DNA of 64,000 nt from Annona cherimola (lineage: Eukaryota > Streptophyta > Magnoliopsida > Magnoliales > Annonaceae). Shown here piece after piece: positions 1 to 11,220 of this stretch (the first letter of the stretch is position 1; the number at the start of each line of letters is the position of its first letter). Under the pieces are notes generated by a model that worked only from the letters and a program-made list of their open reading frames with translations, searched no databases and was not told the DNA's origin. The stretch is taken from the NCBI GenBank assembly GCA_030490835.1, contig CM059972.1, forward strand, positions 89,575,137 to 89,639,136, written 5' to 3'. The translations under genes were made by a program, and so were the position numbers.

Positions 1-726
1 GAACAGGAATTGAGTCTAGCACATAGTGAGATTACTCTTATGAAGTAAGAAAAAGAGCTTTTCATTGAAAGACATATGTTAAGTGCGACAAAAATACTAT
101 AAAAATTGAAGATCAAAGACTAAGTTGTAATTTTTATGTTTTATGAAGTGGAAGTTGAAATGGATTAAATATATGTATTATGATATGGATGTTTAGTTTT
201 ATTGGATATATGTACCTATTTTTTTTTATGTGGAAGTTGAGCATATTGAATATTATGAAGACTAAGTTATACCCATTTTGTTTTTTATTGAATTTTATGA
301 TGAGGATGTTTAGTTTTTTTTATTGAATATATGGACCATTGCCAATGCATTCCACTGGCCATGTAATTTCAAATATTCAATACGGCAATATAAGTTTAAA
401 TAGTTTTGATTTTGAAGAATCTAAGGAAATCTAAGGCAATAAAATAATCCAAAACTAAGGCAATTTATGTGTCAAACAACTCTATCACAGAAATAACCTA
501 AACCTATCCATGGATATAGAGCAATGAACAGCTCTGTCATTCAACATTTTGTCAATGGCATCCATTTACATAACTTGTTGAATTTGAAAATTAGCATTTG
601 TACAAGCATTTCATTGTGTAAGAACATGTCCATTTGTCCATTTGCATATATTGAAACATTCCAATCATAGAACACATTCAGACATCCTTGACCTAATGAA
701 ATGCATGTATCCAGCACACAATATAA
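1..726. other. AT-rich intergenic stretch
   Basis: No reading frame, RNA gene or transposon end is visible. A degenerate internal duplication can be seen: similar text (GGATGTTTAGTTTT followed by ATTG-ATATATG) occurs near 186-212 and again near 304-334, so part of this stretch arose by local duplication. Otherwise nothing is supported. Confidence 0.6.
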
Positions 727-736
727 TCACTTCCTA

Positions 737-850
737 GGGGAATTTGCACCATACCCCCTCTAAGTTTACGTATTAGCATTTTAGACCTCAACATTTACGG
801 ATTAGCATATTAGACCCTGATAAGTTTCATCATTTGCATTTTAAACCCTC
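737..850 (+). repeat. Pack-MULE left terminal inverted repeat
   Basis: 114 bp that pair with 1645-1758 in inverted orientation with scattered mismatches. The 10-bp target duplication TCACTTCCTA lies directly outside at 727-736. Confidence 0.9.
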
Positions 851-1605
851 CGTCCTAATGTCGTTTGTTGCCACATGCTTCCCATCCCTTCGCCAGCTCT
901 ATCATTTGGTGGGGATGGATTGAGGCCTGAGACCCAAACAAAATGTACAAAACAGAGCGTACTCGTTGCAGATCCGGCCATCGAGTGCACGATTCTGAAG
1001 ATATGTCGAGCTTCTTTCGAAGAGAGGAAGGGGTGATTAATGGACCAATGGCCCATACATTCCTCCTTAGATTCTCTTGCTTTCCAATTCTTCCACTGTG
1101 TTGATAAGAAACCCATCGAATTTATGGAAGAAAGACTCTGTTTTCCGCATGAGAATTGTCCAAGGGTCATTGTCATCGGCTTCTCTTTAGATATCAGTAA
1201 GCTGTGAGCAGTGGATTGTAACTCCGGGGAATTCCAGCAATTCAAACTCGTCCACATCAGTTTGCCTGTGCGGTAGGTGGTTCCAGACGCTGCAGAAGAT
1301 CACCAAACCGTAGGCGCTGGAGGTGAAGACCACAGAGTGGAAAGTGCCGAACTTGCAGGCAGTCTCGATGGACCAGAACATGAACTCGTCGGAGATGATG
1401 CAGAGAGGCAGACGGCCTTCTCGAGCGCAGATTTCAGAGACGAGGCGATCAAAGGAAGGCTGGAGGGATCAGGTGGCATGGATGAAGCAGAGGAAGAGAT
1501 GGGGAGGGATGGAGTTGGTGTTTTCGGTGTGGGGAGGGAGGCCATGTTGGAGCTATCAAATGGGAGGGAAGAGAAGCGGATGGTGGAGTGGTATTTTCAT
1601 CATTG
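851..1605 (-). pseudogene. Captured UDP-glycosyltransferase fragment (UGT92-like)
   Basis: Read on the minus strand, this is the middle of a plant family-1 UDP-glycosyltransferase. Members transfer sugar from a UDP-sugar to small acceptors in the cytosol. One frame near 1187-1381 gives MFWSIETACKFGTFHS, then SAYGL and NLPHRQTDVDEFEL, typical of the acceptor-binding N-terminal half. Lower down come DPWTILMRKTESFF and FLINTVEELE. Near 870-960 there is a copy of the interdomain 'FGSQ..-H-QMIELAKG' segment. The piece covers roughly residues 55-300 of a family whose members are about 480 residues long. The start, the PSPG sugar-donor box and the 3' end are missing. At least two in-frame stops (one at 1187-1189) and several frameshifts break it. 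The spacing resembles UGT92-type enzymes from memory; the subfamily is uncertain. No function is expected. It has no recognisable promoter and lies wholly inside the transposon repeats. Confidence 0.75.
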
Positions 1606-1644
1606 CACACGACCAAATGGTGTGTGACAGATGGTGTTAGGGTA

Positions 1645-1758
1645 GAGGGTTTAAAATGCAAATGATAAAATTTATCAGGGTCTAATATGCTAATACGCAA
1701 ATGTCGGGATCTAAAATATTAATACGTAAACTTAGAGGGGGTATGGCGCAAATTCTCC
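1645..1758 (-). repeat. Pack-MULE right terminal inverted repeat
   Basis: 114 bp, the inverted partner of 737-850. The outer end reads GGAGAATTTGC on the minus strand and is followed by the second copy of the 10-bp target duplication at 1759-1768. Confidence 0.9.
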
Positions 1759-1768
1759 TCACTTCCTA

Positions 1769-2103
1769 TCTACAAATTCTGAAAAGTTTGCTAATGTGAT
1801 AAGATAAGCAGCTATCCCTGCTTAAAAGTCAGCCCACATACATACGAATCATGTTAATTTTCTACTTTGATCTTCTTGACAACTAATTACAATAAAAACA
1901 ATAATAAGCATGCAGGCCACATAATGTGCACACAACTTTATAATCACGATTGTCATTACAACTAACAGCTACATTTTCTTTCTCCTAAAGGACAATAAGA
2001 TAAGACATCCTTTACAAATGTGTATATTCTTTGGACATTAGAGGCTTGTGGAGACAACAATCCCTCGGCAGAAAACACTTCTTCGAAACCCAACAAAGGT
2101 ATC
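1769..2103. other. AT-rich spacer between Pack-MULE and copia LTR
   Basis: No coding or structural signal seen. It ends at the outer edge of a long LTR; the last five bases, GTATC, would be the target duplication if the other end of that element had survived. Confidence 0.5.
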
Positions 2104-3934
2104 TATTGGTCCCGAGTTAATGGCAAATACCCAAGAGGGGAGGGGTGAATTGGGTAATTAAAAATTTACAATTTAAACAGAAACTTTACCCCGGATTAAT
2201 CTAGTCCCCTTTATGAAGAAACAGAATGGAAAGCAATATAGTGTAGAGAACAGAAATAAACATCAACACACGGGATTTTATAGTGGTTCGGGCAACCTCC
2301 TTACTCCACTCTTCCAAGCTCACACCTCTTGTGACTTGGGTTCCACTATGTATTCCGCGAATACAACTATAGTCTCCACTCTCTTCTAGATTCTAGCTCT
2401 AGGGGGCATTACAACCAGAGCCTCCGCTCTCTTCTAGATTCTAGCTCTAGGGTGCATCAACAATATACAGCATAAGTAGGTGACGAGTTCCACTCCAATC
2501 ACACACTACTTTGCTTACACTTGTTCTTAGCTACCCAAGCTAAAACAAGTTCAATACAACAATAAGAATAAAAGAAAGTTTCTACACGTTACTGTTGTGT
2601 AGAGGCAGTTTTGGCGCAGAGAAGAACTTGTAGTGTAGGCTTAGAGATTCAGCAAGCAGCTCTTGACAATTTGGAAGCAAAGTTCTTCTTCTAAATGTTT
2701 GCTTGATCACTTGAAGCTCTTGAAGATGGGAGTTATGCACACTTAATGATTCTCAGCTACCCTCCTCGTTCATATTGAATGCCTTTTATAATTGTTGAGG
2801 GAATCCGAACGTTTGGAGGTAGGTGGCGCGCATTTAATGCGCCAATGTTCGAAAATTTTCCGACCGTTGCGACCTAAGTCGTAGGTGGAGTCGACTTCAG
2901 GTGCGACTTCGCCCAAGTCGCAGATGGAGTCGACTTCGGGTGCGACTTTGCCTGTTCGTAACTCCTTCAAGTTCCTAACTGGGTAGACTTGGTCCTCGAC
3001 TTGACCCAAGTCGCAGGTAGAGTCGACTTCAGGTGCGACTTCATCTTGGCAGCTTGCTTGATGAATTTGAAATCTTCAGAGATGACTTTAATCATTAGAT
3101 TTTCTTCATATTGAATGTTCTCCCTTATATCTCTTTACATAAAATACCTTGGATTCCATTTCTTGAGTTCTTGAGTACTTGAATCTTGGAATGCATTGCT
3201 TGAATTCTTTTATTGTTTGGTTGTTCTTCCTTTGAGACTCTTTATAATTCTTACGTTTGACTTCATGTCTTGAGTCTTGAGTCTTTGAGTTGTCTTCTAC
3301 CTTTATCTTCTTTTGAAACTCTTGAATCTACCATGTCTTGATCTGCATGTTTCCGTATTGAAGTCGGAGTCGGAGTCGACTTGATTTGCGACTTCACCCA
3401 AGTCGCATGCGGAGTCGACTTGGGATGCGACTTCGGTAGCCCTTGTTCTCGGTTTCAACTCTGGACAGAAATGACGCCTCCAAGTCGCTACTGGAGTCAA
3501 CTTGGTCTGCGACTTCACCTCAAGTCGCAAGCGTAGTCGACTTGGGATGCGACTTCGGTAGTTCTCGTTCTTGATTTCAACTCTGGAAGGAAGTGACGTT
3601 TTGAAGTCAATGCTGGAGTCAACTTGGTCTGCGACTTCACCCAAGTCGCAAGCGGAGTCGACTTGGGATGCGACTTCGGCACCTCTCATTCTCAATTTCA
3701 ACTCTGGAAGGGAATGACGTCTTGAAGTCGCTTCTTGAGTCGACTTGGGGATCGACTTGGCCTAAGTCGAAGCCTGAGTCGACTTGGAAATCGACTTTAC
3801 TTGCCATGCTTCATATTCTTTAAATTTATAACCTTAAGTCATTTCCACAAACATGTTAGTAACCAAAACTTACTCAAATTGATTTGTTAATCATCAAAAC
3901 ATAGACTTAGCTTATTTTCCACATATTTCCAACA
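2104..3934 (-). repeat. 3' LTR of the copia element
   Basis: On the minus strand the LTR begins TGTTGGAAATATG at 3934, directly after the polypurine tract. It ends near 2104 in CCAATA, a decayed form of the expected CCAACA. The end-proximal half includes a conserved segment (about 2120-2480) with sequence found in transcribed parts of long copia LTRs. The upstream half carries the GTCGAC repeats. Open frames at 2770-3009 and 3303-3701 are by-products of the repeats and are not annotated as genes. Confidence 0.82.
2885..3795. repeat. GTCGAC palindrome array inside LTR
   Basis: GTCGAC occurs at 2890, 2929, 3022, 3375, 3414, 3536, 3657, 3739 and 3778, in near-identical contexts such as GGAGTCGACTTGGG. 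It alternates with CAAGTCGCA and GCGACTTC half-sites. The unit spacing in the right cluster is about 40 or 120 bp. Clustered palindromes in the LTR upstream region have been described for Sireviruses as possible cis-regulatory motifs; that role here is inference. Confidence 0.85.
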
Positions 3935-4215
3935 ATCTCCCCCTTTTTGATGATTGACAAAACCGATTTGAGTGTATACCTTTCAATGTTTTTGAAACAT
4001 GCTAGTTTTGCATTTTGAAGTTTTATCATACTCATGCAAACAATCAAGTTAAAACATTTAGCCAGAAAACTTAAAAATAATCATAAAAGCTTAGACTCAA
4101 ATCCCGATCTCTTCTCCCCCTTTTTGTCAATGTATCAAAAAATTGAGATAGAGTGGGTAAAATTTTATGAGAATGGTGGGGTTGCTCCCTCTGAACCTGT
4201 GCTCCCCCTCAGTTT
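3935..4215 (-). promoter_or_regulatory. Polypurine tract and upstream duplicate tracts
   Basis: On the minus strand TCAAAAAGGGGGAGAT lies immediately before the LTR start (3935-3950) and would prime plus-strand DNA synthesis. Further tracts of the same form lie upstream at about 4113-4126 (AAAAAGGGGGAG) and around 4185-4212 (two shorter purine runs, one with GGGGGAG). Multiplied tracts between the RNase H gene and the 3' LTR are a Sirevirus trait. Only about 290 bp separate RNase H from the LTR, so there is no room for an envelope-like gene. Confidence 0.75.
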
Positions 4216-4223
4216 GTGCTTTG

Positions 4224-6134
4224 CTAAGTTAATTCAAGAATTCCCATATCATTTCTAATTTTATAAAATGGTTCTTTTGATAGAGGTTTAGTGAATATAT
4301 CTGCAATTTGATCTTCTGTTCTTACATATTCCAAACATATGTCATGATTTTCTACATGTTCTCTAATAAAATGATGTCTAAGGTCTATATGTTTGGTTCT
4401 AGAATGCAATACTGGATTTTTAGTTAAACATATGACACTTGTATTATCATATTTAATAGGTATATCTTTAAAATCCATGCCATAGTCCCTTAGTTGTTGT
4501 TTCATCCAAAGTAATTGGGCACAACAGCTCCCGGCGGCAATATATTCGGCTTCCGCCGTAGATAGAGCAACAATAGTTTGTTTTCTTGAAAACCATGAAA
4601 CCAACATGTTCCCAAGAAACTGACATGTTCCACTAGTTCTTTTTCTATCTACTTTGTAACTGGCAAAATCCGCATCCGAGTAGCCGATTAGATCAAAATT
4701 AGAGCCCTTTGAATACCAAAGTCCTATGTTGGTAGTGTCTACTAAATATCTGAAAATCCTTTTTGCAGCTACCAAGTGTGATTCTTTTGGACATGATTGA
4801 AATCTTGAGCACATACATACACTAAATAATATATCAGGCCTAGAAGCAGTTAAATATAATAAAGAACCTATCATGTTTCTATATAATTTTAAATCAATTA
4901 TTTTTCCTTTCTCATCTTTGTCAATTTTAATTGTTGAGCTCATAGGCGTGTTTGCCCCTTTGCTGTTTTCCATGTCAAACTTCTTCAACATTTCTTTGAT
5001 ATACTTGGACTGGTTGATGAAAATCCCTTCATTTAGTTGCTTGATTTGTAGTCCAAGGAAGAAATTCAGCTCCCCCATCATACTCATCTCAAATTCTTTC
5101 CGCATAAGCTCAGAAAATTCTTGACAAAGAATCTCATTAGTAGCACCAAAAATAATATCATCAACATAAATTTGAATAATCAATATATCTCTTTCTTTAT
5201 ATTTGATAAACAAAGTGGTGTCTACCTATCCTTTTTGAAAGTCATGATCAATCAAAAATTTGCTTAATCTCTCGTACCAAGCTCTTGGAGCTTGTTTTAA
5301 TCCATATAATGCTTTGGTTAATTTGTATACAAACTTAGATTGATCTTTCTCCTCAAATCCAAGTGGTTGTTCAACATACAACTCTTCATTTATATATCCA
5401 TTCAAAAATGCACTTTTAACATCCATTTGAAACAATTTAAAGTTCATGTGAGATGCAAAAGCTAGTAAGATGCGAATAGCTTCTAATTTAGCAACCGGGG
5501 CATAGGATTCTTCAAAATCTATTCCTTCTTCTTGTGAGTATCCCTTTGCCACAAGTCTAGCTTTGTTTCTCACTACAAGTCCACTTTCATCTAATTTGTT
5601 CCTAAAGACCCATTTTGTGCCAATGACAGTACAATCTTTTGGTCTTGGAACAAGATGCCAAACTTGATTTTTTTCAAATTGATTTAGCTCTTCTTGCATT
5701 GCTATGATCCAGTTTTCATCATCAAGAGCTTGATCAATAGTGGATGGTTCAATTTTGGATACAAAGGTGTATTGTCCACAAACATTTTGTTTTGACCTTC
5801 TAGTTTTTACACCTTCATACACATTTCCTATAACTTGCTCAATTGGATGGGCATGTTTGAACTTTAAGTTAGTTGGAGATTTATAGAAATTATTACCTTC
5901 ACTTACCGTTTCCTCCATGGAATCTTCTTGCTTTTCCACATGCAATTTTTCAAGGCTACTTGTTATATCATCTGCATCACTTAAATCATCTTTTCTTTTG
6001 AAGCAAGGATTAGTTTCATCAAAGACAACATGTATTGATTCTTCTACAACTTGGTTTCTTTTGTTGAAGACTCTATATGCTTTACTATTTGATGAGTAAC
6101 CAAGGAATATTGCCTCATTACTTTTAGCATCCAA
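4224..6134 (-). pseudogene. pol: copia reverse transcriptase and RNase H
   Basis: This is the C-terminal half of the polyprotein. The RT part (5226-6134, continuing below 5213) shows [44 protein letters not shown] and [12 protein letters not shown], then the catalytic YVDD at about 5157-5168. RNase H follows with SDADFASYKVDRKRTSGTC, STAEAEYIAA, HIDLRHHF and the closing FTKPL. It would copy the element RNA inside the virus-like particle. An in-frame TAG at 5226-5228 splits the enzyme; the frame is otherwise continuous with integrase. The frame ends at 4224, close to the polypurine tracts. Confidence 0.9.
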
Positions 6135-6137
6135 TTT

Positions 6138-7097
6138 TCACAAGTTGGTTTTTCCATTGTTCAAAACATAACATGTGCAACCAAAGGCATGAAAATATGA
6201 AATATTTGGTTTTCTACCTTTCCATAGCTCATATGGGGTCTTTTTCAAGATTACTCTAATGGTAACTCGGTTCAACACATGACAAGCTGTACTTACAGCT
6301 TCACCCCAAAATTTCTTGGATAATTTACTCTCATTTAGCATTGTTCTAGCCATCTCTTGTATAGTTCTATTTTTCCTTTCAACCACTCCATTTTGTTGTG
6401 GTGTTCTTGGTGCAGAAAATGTGTGATGAATTTATTTTTTATTACACAATTCTATGAATCGTTTATTTTCAAACTCACCACCATGATCACTTCTAATGGT
6501 CATTATAATACATTGTTTTTCATTTTGTACCAAGTTTACAAAAGTTGCAAACATAGAGAAGGCTTCATCTTTGCTAGCTAAGAGAATTACCCATGTGAAT
6601 CTTAAAAAATCATCAACTATTACAAACACATATTTCTTTCCACCAATGGTTAAAATATCGGATGGCCCATATAGATCCATGTATAGCAATTCAAGTGGCC
6701 TAGTGGTGGAAATCTCCTTTTTGGTAGAGAAAGGCATTTTAGGTTGTTTTGATAATTGACATGCCTTGCAAATTTTTTCTTTGTCATATTTCAATTTAGC
6801 CAATCCTTCTACCAAACTCTTCTTCCATAGGGTCTTAATGTTTGACATATTTACATGTCCAAGCCTCTTATGCTAAACCCATGGATCATTGTCAATGGCC
6901 ATTAGACATTGACCATCTAGTTCATCAAGTGAAACCAAATATACATTTTCATGTCTTTTTCCGCTAAACATGATATGTTCTCCATCAAATACATTACATA
7001 TAGATGATTCAAACACAATCTTGTACCCTTTGTCACATAATTGGCTAATACTTATTAAATTGTGCTTGAGTCCTTCAACAAATAATACATCTTCCAT
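6138..7097 (-). pseudogene. copia integrase with pre-integrase zinc finger
   Basis: The N-terminal HHCC finger is spread over HKRLGHVN and CKACQLSKQ. The catalytic D,D,E residues are visible in LELLYMDLYGPS, IRSDHGGEFEN and the segment ending VERKNR. The C-terminal part includes FWGEAVSTACHVLNR and YELWKGRKPNISYFHAFGC. Integrase would insert the cDNA into the host chromosome. Three in-frame stops break it: TAG at 6873-6875 where the family has Trp before HKRLGH, TAA at 6432-6434, and TGA at 6138-6140. All pieces share one frame, so these are point nonsense changes. Confidence 0.9.
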
Positions 7098-7297
7098 ACA
7101 TGCATTTGAAATATTATAAATATTTCCTTTACCTTTGATTTTACCTTTTCATTATTTCCAAAGGCAACAGTTCCATCGTTGCAAGGCTTGAGTTTATGAA
7201 ATAAACTTCTTTCACCGGTCATATGCCTTGAGCAACCACTATCCATGAACCAAACGTTGCTTGCCTTTGCCTTAAAACATATCTGAAAAATAAACAA
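7098..7297 (-). pseudogene. copia aspartic protease
   Basis: The short segment contains WFMDSGCSRHMTG, the active-site DSG and flanking signature of copia proteases that cut Gag-Pol. It lies in a different frame from the preceding gag part and from the following integrase, so a frameshift sits on each side (near 7297-7305 and near 7100-7130). Its first codons are interrupted relative to the gag tail. Confidence 0.8.
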
Positions 7298-7304
7298 ATA
7301 AATC

Positions 7305-8450
7305 TTATCTCTTTGGTACCCATTTTATGGGTCCATTTGGGTTAGTAAACTGATTTAATCTTTGTTGTTCTATCTTTGAAAGTCCAAATCTTGTGTTTCT
7401 TGGAACCCAAACTAATTTTGCACCATGGTCATATAGTTTCTTAAAATTACATTTATGGACTTTATGACCCATTTTATTGCAAAACTTGCAAGCCATTGGT
7501 AATTTAAGAGTAGGCCTCCAAGTATGTATTGATTCAACAATTGGCCTTCTAGTCCACGTAGTATGTTTCCCTTTGGACTTGTAGATAGGTGCAGTTTTGG
7601 TTTGATTTTTCTCAAGTATTGGCACATTCGATTTGCCACTTTCTCTTTGCTCAAATGTGGAGTATCCAAGACCTCTTTTATTTGTTTGTGAGGTCATGTT
7701 CAGAAACATTTTTACATTTTCTCCTGGATTAGAGAATTTAGCTAATGATTCATTTAAAGATTCATTCTCCTTTTTCAATTTCTCTACTTCTTTCAAAAGC
7801 AAATCATTTTCATCTTTCAGTTTTGACGTACTTTCAGCTAGTTTTCCATTTACAATAATAATGGAATTGCATTGTTGTCTCTTTAATGATAACATATTTC
7901 CTAGCTTTTTGATTTCCTCATATAATGAATCATATGCATGTTGTAATTCTTCTAATTCAGCACATTTGAGACATTCTTGAAAAGAAGAATAAGTAGATTG
8001 AGAATGAAAAAATTTGGAAGTTACCTCTTAATTACTTGTGCACTTTGTTGAAGTAGTTTATTCTTCCAAAACTTCCGTTGTGTTTAAACACAACAAATCT
8101 TCTTCTTGCTCAATCCGCGCCATGCAGCATATTCTTGCACAATTTGCCGCATCAAAATCATCGGTTGAGGAGCTACTTATTGATGAAGTTTCTTCATTCA
8201 CGTACATTCCTCTTCCTTTCGGCCTTTGAAATTTTCTGCTTTCATATCCTTCCTTCCTCTCTTGATGATCCTTTGATTTTTCTTTCGGTGTAGGACATTG
8301 AGCTTGCATATGTCTCATACCGCCGCATCTATAGCACTTTGTGACCTCCTTCTTCTTCTCTCTTCGTGGTCTTTCTTTGAAGTCTTTGAAGTTCTTTTCT
8401 CTCCTTACGAACTTTCGAAATTTCCGGGTTAACAATGCAATGTCTTCGTA
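7305..8450 (-). pseudogene. gag: copia gag (5'-truncated)
   Basis: The readable part starts near 8450 with EDIALLTRKFRKFVRR. It continues through a CCHC RNA-binding knuckle, CYRCGGMRHMQAQC, and then an acidic serine-rich segment. A Lys/Glu-rich coiled-coil segment (about 7740-7900) and a Cys/His region with CKFCNKMGHKVHKC (about 7440-7490) follow. It stays in one frame but with stops at 8058-8060 and 8028-8030. The N-terminal capsid part is missing because the element is cut here. Two zinc-knuckle-like motifs in one gag are notable but not unusual in this lineage. Confidence 0.82.
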
Positions 8451-9825
8451 CCATTTGAGCAACACAAGGAATCACTTTTTTTTAGAGAAAATAGTAGAAC
8501 AACACATTGATCTTAAAGAGATGAATATTAATGATTATAACTCTAGAAAAAATTATATCTTATCTTATTTGGATTCTTATTTTGTCACTAACAACATCTA
8601 CTATAACAAGATGATGTTGTAGAAAGAGTTATTAGATATCACATTTGGTTATAGTCCCATTTTTGTGAAGAACAAAATGGGAAGTGTGGGATGCAACACG
8701 AAAAATCAGAGAAAGATCTGCGTGAACTTATTTTTAAAAGAGTGAGAGTTGGTTGACGTATCTTCAACCAATCTAGCTGAAGACGTTAAACTTAAAACTG
8801 CTTGCGAAGCAACCTAAGCTTCTTGTTAAAGAAGTATTAGTTTCTTCCACCTATCTTAGAACAAATATCTTTGATTTATCAAAGCAAAATTCTAGTTCAT
8901 AGAGAAATAAAATGATAGAGGTGATTCTTTGGTTTAAACTTTGAACTACATTTTTGTGTGAATTACCTTTCTTCCACACTTTGAGCTTGAAATTTTCTTT
9001 CTTTGCTTTAATATCTCAACTCTTCTATAAACTATCTTAAAATATCTCTTTTGAGCTACATAGTAAAAGGGAATTAAAATGTTTGAATACTCAAGCACAC
9101 TAAAAAAAATTTTATATTCCCTAGATATCCTAAAATATAGTAAGGAAAAGTAAGTTAGACTTGGTAAAAAAAGAAAAAAGAAAAGGGTAATAGTAGGCCT
9201 AGAAAAGAAAGAAAAAATAAGTTTAGGGAAGGGCTAGATATAAAAATCTCTAATCAATTCGAACCTAAATTCTATGTTTCTTGATCTAGACTTAACGAAT
9301 TTGAATCCAATATTATAACTCATGACGTCCTATTGATTGTTCAAATATGTGTACTGCATTAGTGGAGATAAAAATGAGAGAGTTGTATATAGGATAGGAG
9401 AGTTAGGAGCTTTTCATTTCATAATTTTTGAACTCTTAATTTATGAGATGAAATAGTGGAAGTGTGTGTAGGTTAATTCAAGTAGGATAAAATTTTTACG
9501 TGTGATTGGTGGATACATGTCAAGATTTTTATTTAATAAACTCACTAAATTAATAAACATTTGATTCTTATGTTCTTGATGCTCGACATGTTGATGATGA
9601 TCTTCAAACTCAAACAAAATCACATTACATTTGAAACTTGTGAAATCCTGACATTTGACTTATGACCTATGGCAAGTTATATTTGATCGAGGACAAGCAA
9701 AGGTTCATTTTTATGGTAGTTGTTGTGTCAAGATTATTCTTCATAATTTAGATGATTTAATGATCAAATTATTGGTTTGCATATGACTTTGTAAACATAA
9801 ATGATAATATTTGCTTTATTTTATG
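8451..9825. other. Non-coding stretch after copia truncation
   Basis: Sequence to the right of the gag break shows no similarity to the LTR at 2104-3934, so the 5' end of the element was lost rather than shifted. The segment 8465-8830 has a more mixed base composition and a short plus-strand frame without recognisable features. From 8830 on it is AT-rich with no supported feature. Confidence 0.5.
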
Positions 9826-9829
9826 TAAG

Positions 9830-10560
9830 ATACTCATGTTTGGCCGATGTGCATGAATTGAAGCTATTTCGAGATTAACTGCGGGCAAATTATAAAGCAT
9901 CAAAGTTTAAGAATCAAGACATGCTTAATTGAAGGATTTAGAAGGCTTAAAAGAGGTAAAATAGTTATCAAAATGACTTAAAATTTGTTGAGGAAATTCT
10001 ACACAGTTCGAGACATGTCGAGCAATAAAATATCAAAATTCGGAGTAAGCAATAAGGAAATAGAGTGCAATATGGCCCAAGCCATGTTAGCATAGGAGTT
10101 GTACAATTCACCTGTTTTCTATTAATTTAGCACAAGTTTGAGAGATCTCTATAAATACTCTTGTTGTACATGAACTATGGGGGATTGAGGGACGTGGTTT
10201 TGAGCTAGTTTGATAGCTAGGGCTTGAAGAAACGCCAAGGATAGAAGAAGGAAGAGGCGAATTAGCAAGAAATATTCAAGACACAATTGAAGACTACACC
10301 AATGAGTTTTCTTTTCTTATTTTTTTATTTATATTATCTTAGATTTGATAGATTCTTTTAATAATATTAGATTATTGTTTGGATTGATTCAAACCATAAA
10401 TGGATGAATTTACATTTTAGAGTTTAAGATGTAGCATGTGACATTATGTTTTGGTGATTATGAATAACACTTGTATTAATTTGATATCTTATAGATTTAA
10501 TGCTTGCTTGGTGTTAAGGCCTACACTTTTATATAATTTCGTATATTAGGTGAAGGAACC
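9830..10560 (+). repeat. LTR-like promoter region (possible solo LTR or LTR remnant)
   Basis: A TATA-like CTATAAATAC lies at about 10152-10161. It is followed by a purine-rich, leader-like stretch (GGGGGATTGAGGGACG, then GGAAGAGGCGAATTAGC) and a T-rich downstream part. This layout resembles the R-U5 side of long plant Ty3-type LTRs. No partner LTR, no clear TG...CA ends and no target duplication were found, so this is only a suggestion. Confidence 0.3.
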
Positions 10561-11055
10561 AAAATGTAGAAGTCTACTTTATGATAATCAAGCTATTAAA
10601 CTAAAAAGTCTAGACTATGAAAATAGGCGTTACAACTTTTAGGAATTCTATTAACTGCCATAGAATTTAATGGATTCTAATTAATATAATTCTATGAGAA
10701 TAGGTAGTTATGAGATTAGGGAACATCTTTCATGCCTCCAGGGAGGATGTAAGAATATCTTAGGATTTATTTTTCTTTAATACAAATTATCTGGACTAAA
10801 CAAGGGAGCTAACTATCTATTAGAGAAATGTCACATGTGAAATCATAAATCCTAGATATCTAATGTCTCTTGTTTCTAATCTTGCTCACATTACTAGATT
10901 AGTAGTAATTTCTCATTTCTTATTAGTTATATACTCTGTTATATCTTTTTGTACTTATTGTCTAGATAATTGTATTTTTGTAATCTAGATATCAACTCAA
11001 TCTTCATGGAAACTATCTTTTATATACTATAGGTTTTGACTCATGCACTTAAGAA
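10561..11055. other. AT-rich spacer
   Basis: No feature recognised. Confidence 0.5.
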
Positions 11056-11059
11056 GAAC

Positions 11060-11220
11060 CTACAACACATATAGGTAGTTGTGTAAATATAATTGAAAAG
11101 TAAAATAGTTGTATAAAAAGAAATTAAAAATAATTAAAAATAGAGTAGTTGTAAATAGAAAAAAGTTTTAAGTTGAAAAATTTTAGTTTAAAATGTTTTT
11201 TGTGTAAACAAACACCCCAA
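11060..11220 (+). mobile_element. MITE family A, 5'-truncated copy
   Basis: Carries the family phrases GGTAGTTGTGTAAAT, AATTAAAAATAGAGTAG and AAAGTTTTAAGTTGAAAA and ends in AAACAAACACCCC, the right terminal repeat. The left third is missing. Confidence 0.65.

Larger units (their letters stand above)
737..1758. mobile_element. Pack-MULE (non-autonomous Mutator-like element carrying a gene fragment)
   Basis: A 1022-bp element is bounded by near-matching 114-bp inverted repeats (737-850 and 1645-1758) whose outer ends read GGGGAATTTGC and GGAGAATTTGC. It is flanked by an exact 10-bp direct repeat, TCACTTCCTA, at 727-736 and 1759-1768. Long terminal inverted repeats with 9-11 bp target duplications are the signature of Mutator-like elements. 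No transposase is present. The interior is instead a piece of a UDP-glycosyltransferase gene, the defining feature of a Pack-MULE. GC content rises clearly inside compared with the AT-rich surroundings. Confidence 0.9.
2104..8450 (-). mobile_element. Ty1/copia retrotransposon, Sirevirus-like, 5'-truncated
   Basis: Reading on the minus strand, the order is gag, protease, integrase, reverse transcriptase-RNase H, polypurine tracts and a 3' LTR. Integrase before RT is the copia order. The 3' LTR (2104-3934) is 1.83 kb. It contains an array of GTCGAC palindromes and is preceded by repeated polypurine tracts, features I associate with Sireviruses. The 5' LTR, primer-binding site and first part of gag are absent: homology stops near 8450, and no second LTR copy is seen to its right. 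At least six nonsense codons and two frameshifts make the element dead. Confidence 0.88.

Noticed and set aside
1277..1700. Several open frames on both strands inside the Pack-MULE
   Set aside because: They are GC-rich shadows of the broken UGT frame; only the frame with glycosyltransferase motifs is meaningful.
2770..3701. Minus-strand open frames rich in 'VDS-CDLGEVA' repeats
   Set aside because: They are translations of the GTCGAC/GCGACTT repeats of the LTR, lie outside gag-pol and have no domain.
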